NCBI GenBank assembly: GCA_050250665.1 | Contig: JBFWOF010000006.1 | Span: 1 to 64,000, forward strand | Length of the DNA stretch: 64,000 nucleotides | Direction: 5' to 3' | Origin: JADKFD01 sp050250665 | GTDB lineage: Bacteria > Pseudomonadota > Gammaproteobacteria > Xanthomonadales > SZUA-5 | Shown here: positions 62,403 through 64,000 of the stretch, one piece after another | Numbering within the stretch: the first letter of the stretch is position 1 | Layout: each line of letters opens with the position of its first letter | Made by a program: the position numbers and the translations under genes | The notes under the pieces: model-generated | Seen by the model: the letters and a program-made list of their open reading frames with translations, nothing else | Told to the model about the DNA's origin: nothing | The model's database searches: none

Positions 62403-63764
62403 ATGACCGCCCCCGTCGACGGCCCTGATGCCGTCCCAACGCCCGGCATCAGCTTTCGCCAGGCCCTGGGCTTCTGGCTGAAACTGGGCTTCATCAGCTT
62501 CGGCGGCCCGGCCGGACAGATCTCGATCATGTATCAGGAACTGGTGGAGCGGCGCCGCTGGATTTCCGAGCGCCGATTTCTGCACGCGCTGAATTACTGC
62601 ATGTTGCTGCCCGGCCCGGAGGCGCAGCAACTCGCCACCTATCTCGGCTGGCTGATGCATCGCAGTTGGGGTGGCATCGTCGCTGGCGCGCTGTTCGTGC
62701 TGCCCTCGCTGCTGATCCTGATTGCGCTGGCCTGGCTGTATCTGGCTTTCGGCGAGCTGGCCGTGATGGCCGGACTGTTCTACGGCATCAAGCCCGCGGT
62801 GGTGGCCATCGTCGCCCACGCCGCCTGGCGCATCGGACAGCGCACGCTGAGGAACCGTTGGTTGTGGACGATTGCGGTGGCGTCTTTCCTGGCGATCTTC
62901 CTGGGCCATGTGCCGTTTCCGATGATCGTTGCCGCTGCGGGCCTGATCGGTCTGGTCGGCGGGCGTCTGGCACCCACAGTCTTTGCAGTGAGTGGCGGCC
63001 ACCTAGCCGCTGGAAAGACCCACGCGCCCTGTGTGATCGACGATCACAGCGAGCCCCCTCCACACACACGCTTCCGCTGGCGCCGACTGGCAGGGATCGT
63101 GGCCTCGGGTCTGCTGCTCTGGGCTGTTCCGATGGCCTTGTTGACCAGCGTCTGCGGCTGGGAACACACGCTGACCCAGATGGCCTGGTTCTTCACCAAG
63201 GCGGCGCTGCTGACCTTTGGTGGTGCCTATGCCGTGCTGCCCTATGTCTACCAGGGCGCAGTGCTGGATCATGGCTGGCTCAGTTCTGCGCAGATGATCG
63301 ATGGTCTGGCGCTGGGGGAAACCACGCCGGGTCCGTTGATCATGGTGGTGGCCTTCGTCGCTTTCGTCGGTGGCTATGTGCAAGCCGTGTTCGGACCCGA
63401 TCAGCTCTTCCTCGCCGGCGCCGTGGCGGGGATGCTGGTGACCTGGTTCACCTTTTTGCCATCCTTCGTGTTCATCCTGGCCGGCGCGCCCCTGGTGGAG
63501 TCGACCCAGGGCAATCTCAACCTGAGCGCGCCACTGACGGCGATCACCGCCGCCGTAGTCGGCGTGATCGTCAGTCTGGCCCTGTTTTTCGCCGTCCAGG
63601 TGTTGTGGCCTGGGGGTGTTCCCAGCGCCTTCAGTCTGCCATCGATGCTGATCACAGCGGCCGCCGCCTTGGCCCTGGTGCGGTACCAGCGTGGTGTGAT
63701 CGAGGTCATCGTGGCCAGCGGATTGCTGGGGATCCTGCTGCGCCTGGGAGGCATCGAACCGTAA
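62403..63764 (+). CDS. chrA: Chromate transporter ChrA (CHR family)
   Basis: Inner-membrane permease of 453 residues made of two homologous CHR domains. The first has FGGPAGQISIMYQELVERRRWISE with LLPGPEAQQLATYLGW; the second has FGGAYAVLPYVYQGAVLDHGWLS with ETTPGPLIMVVAFVAFVGG. About eleven TM helices are predicted. ChrA exports chromate driven by the proton gradient, but many CHR proteins lack tested chromate activity and may carry other oxyanions. No chrB-type regulator is adjacent. It is convergent with the partial gene at the right edge. Confidence 0.9.
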   Translation: MTAPVDGPDAVPTPGISFRQALGFWLKLGFISFGGPAGQISIMYQELVERRRWISERRFLHALNYCMLLPGPEAQQLATYLGWLMHRSWGGIVAGALFVLPSLLILIALAWLYLAFGELAVMAGLFYGIKPAVVAIVAHAAWRIGQRTLRNRWLWTIAVASFLAIFLGHVPFPMIVAAAGLIGLVGGRLAPTVFAVSGGHLAAGKTHAPCVIDDHSEPPPHTRFRWRRLAGIVASGLLLWAVPMALLTSVCGWEHTLTQMAWFFTKAALLTFGGAYAVLPYVYQGAVLDHGWLSSAQMIDGLALGETTPGPLIMVVAFVAFVGGYVQAVFGPDQLFLAGAVAGMLVTWFTFLPSFVFILAGAPLVESTQGNLNLSAPLTAITAAVVGVIVSLALFFAVQVLWPGGVPSAFSLPSMLITAAAALALVRYQRGVIEVIVASGLLGILLRLGGIEP

Positions 63765-63822
63765 TGTCCCACTCACTGAACCCGGGCACGAGCAGCACCC
63801 GGGCGTGCACGGGGGTTACCGA

Positions 63823-64000
63823 TCATTCGAAGCCGTTTCGGAAGGTGTCTATTGATTCATAAGCACCCAGATCAGGCTTGGAACCCACCACCCGATCATG
63901 GTTGTCGAGGTCCTTGGGTATCAGCGGGAAGGTCGGCGGATTCATGCCCACATTGAGCCCGGGTGAATTGAGACCCAGACGGAAATCGGCGTCCTTGAAC
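63823..64000 (-). CDS. C-terminal end of a beta-helix/choice-of-anchor Q protein with FRNGFE tail (partial)
   Basis: The visible 58 residues are the end of a gene starting beyond the window. The sequence FKDADFRLGLNSPGLNVGMN, then PKDLDNHDRVVGSKPDLGAYE, is typical of the end of right-handed beta-helix secreted proteins with a choice-of-anchor Q domain. After GAYE comes SIDTFRNGFE and the TGA stop at 63823-63825. The last six residues are identical to those of the FG-GAP protein at 38.4 kb. It is convergent with chrA. The rest of the gene is outside the window. Confidence 0.85.
   Translation of the reverse strand, partial: FKDADFRLGLNSPGLNVGMNPPTFPLIPKDLDNHDRVVGSKPDLGAYESIDTFRNGFE

Noticed and set aside
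63781..63806. CCCGGG-rich sequence after chrA as a terminator
   Set aside because: The possible stem is short and imperfect and no T-run follows.

Overview
The window is high-GC DNA from a free-living gammaproteobacterium, most likely a member of the Xanthomonadales (Lysobacterales), near Rhodanobacteraceae or Dokdonella-like lineages. I infer this from close family resemblance to gammaproteobacterial housekeeping proteins (UvrD, FtsEX, DnaG, HrpB, TldE, TrmJ, YrdA, YbcJ), from secreted proteins with G-W-x-N-P repeats, and from the many REP-like palindromes. There are no rRNA or tRNA genes, no phage genes, no recognisable transposase and no CRISPR array. It reads as chromosomal core and accessory DNA.

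Layout. 0.3-12.5 kb: a two-receiver response regulator, ftsX-ftsE, uvrD, a guanidinium exporter behind a candidate guanidine-II riboswitch, a DUF4124 protein, a gamma-carbonic anhydrase, dnaG, dinB and a secreted protein. 12.7-21 kb: hrpB, tldE/pmbA, an isoaspartyl peptidase, an FmdB zinc ribbon, a beta-ureidopropionase-like amidase and a single-HKD nuclease/phospholipase. 21.5-32 kb: a very large secreted beta-propeller/di-haem protein, a SnoaL-like protein, a VOC protein, a CadC-type regulator with TPRs (interrupted by an in-frame amber codon), an amidohydrolase-alpha/beta hydrolase fusion and trmJ. 32-39.7 kb is signalling: an Hpt-REC-REC-GGDEF cyclase, an LMW tyrosine phosphatase, a cardiolipin-synthase-like protein, a LuxR-type response regulator with its 7TM histidine kinase, and an FG-GAP protein. 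39.8-47 kb: an IPTL-CTERM surface protein and two lipoproteins (TPR and CRTAC1/ASPIC). 47-64 kb: a voltage-gated cation channel, a signal-peptided SDR, GNAT, YbcJ, DUF1993, a propeller-GGDEF sensor, an MFS transporter, a GntR-CoA transferase pair, a DUF1838 plus twin membrane protein operon, DUF3422, ChrA and the tail of a beta-helix protein.

The most unusual property is the density and variety of palindromic repeats. At least ten families fill nearly every long intergenic gap. Several abut genes so tightly that the repeat supplies the stop codon or the last residues. One forms an array with an exact 92-bp period, another a 191-bp tandem, and three islands are bracketed by inverted GGGGCACGGGG tracts.

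Other leads are a C-terminal FRNGFE tail shared by two secreted proteins 25 kb apart, a calcium-type selectivity filter in the bacterial channel, a receiver domain without its phosphoacceptor, and the amber-interrupted regulator. I see no single large undescribed defence or biosynthetic system. The best candidates for something new are the repeat ecology and the C-terminal tail.
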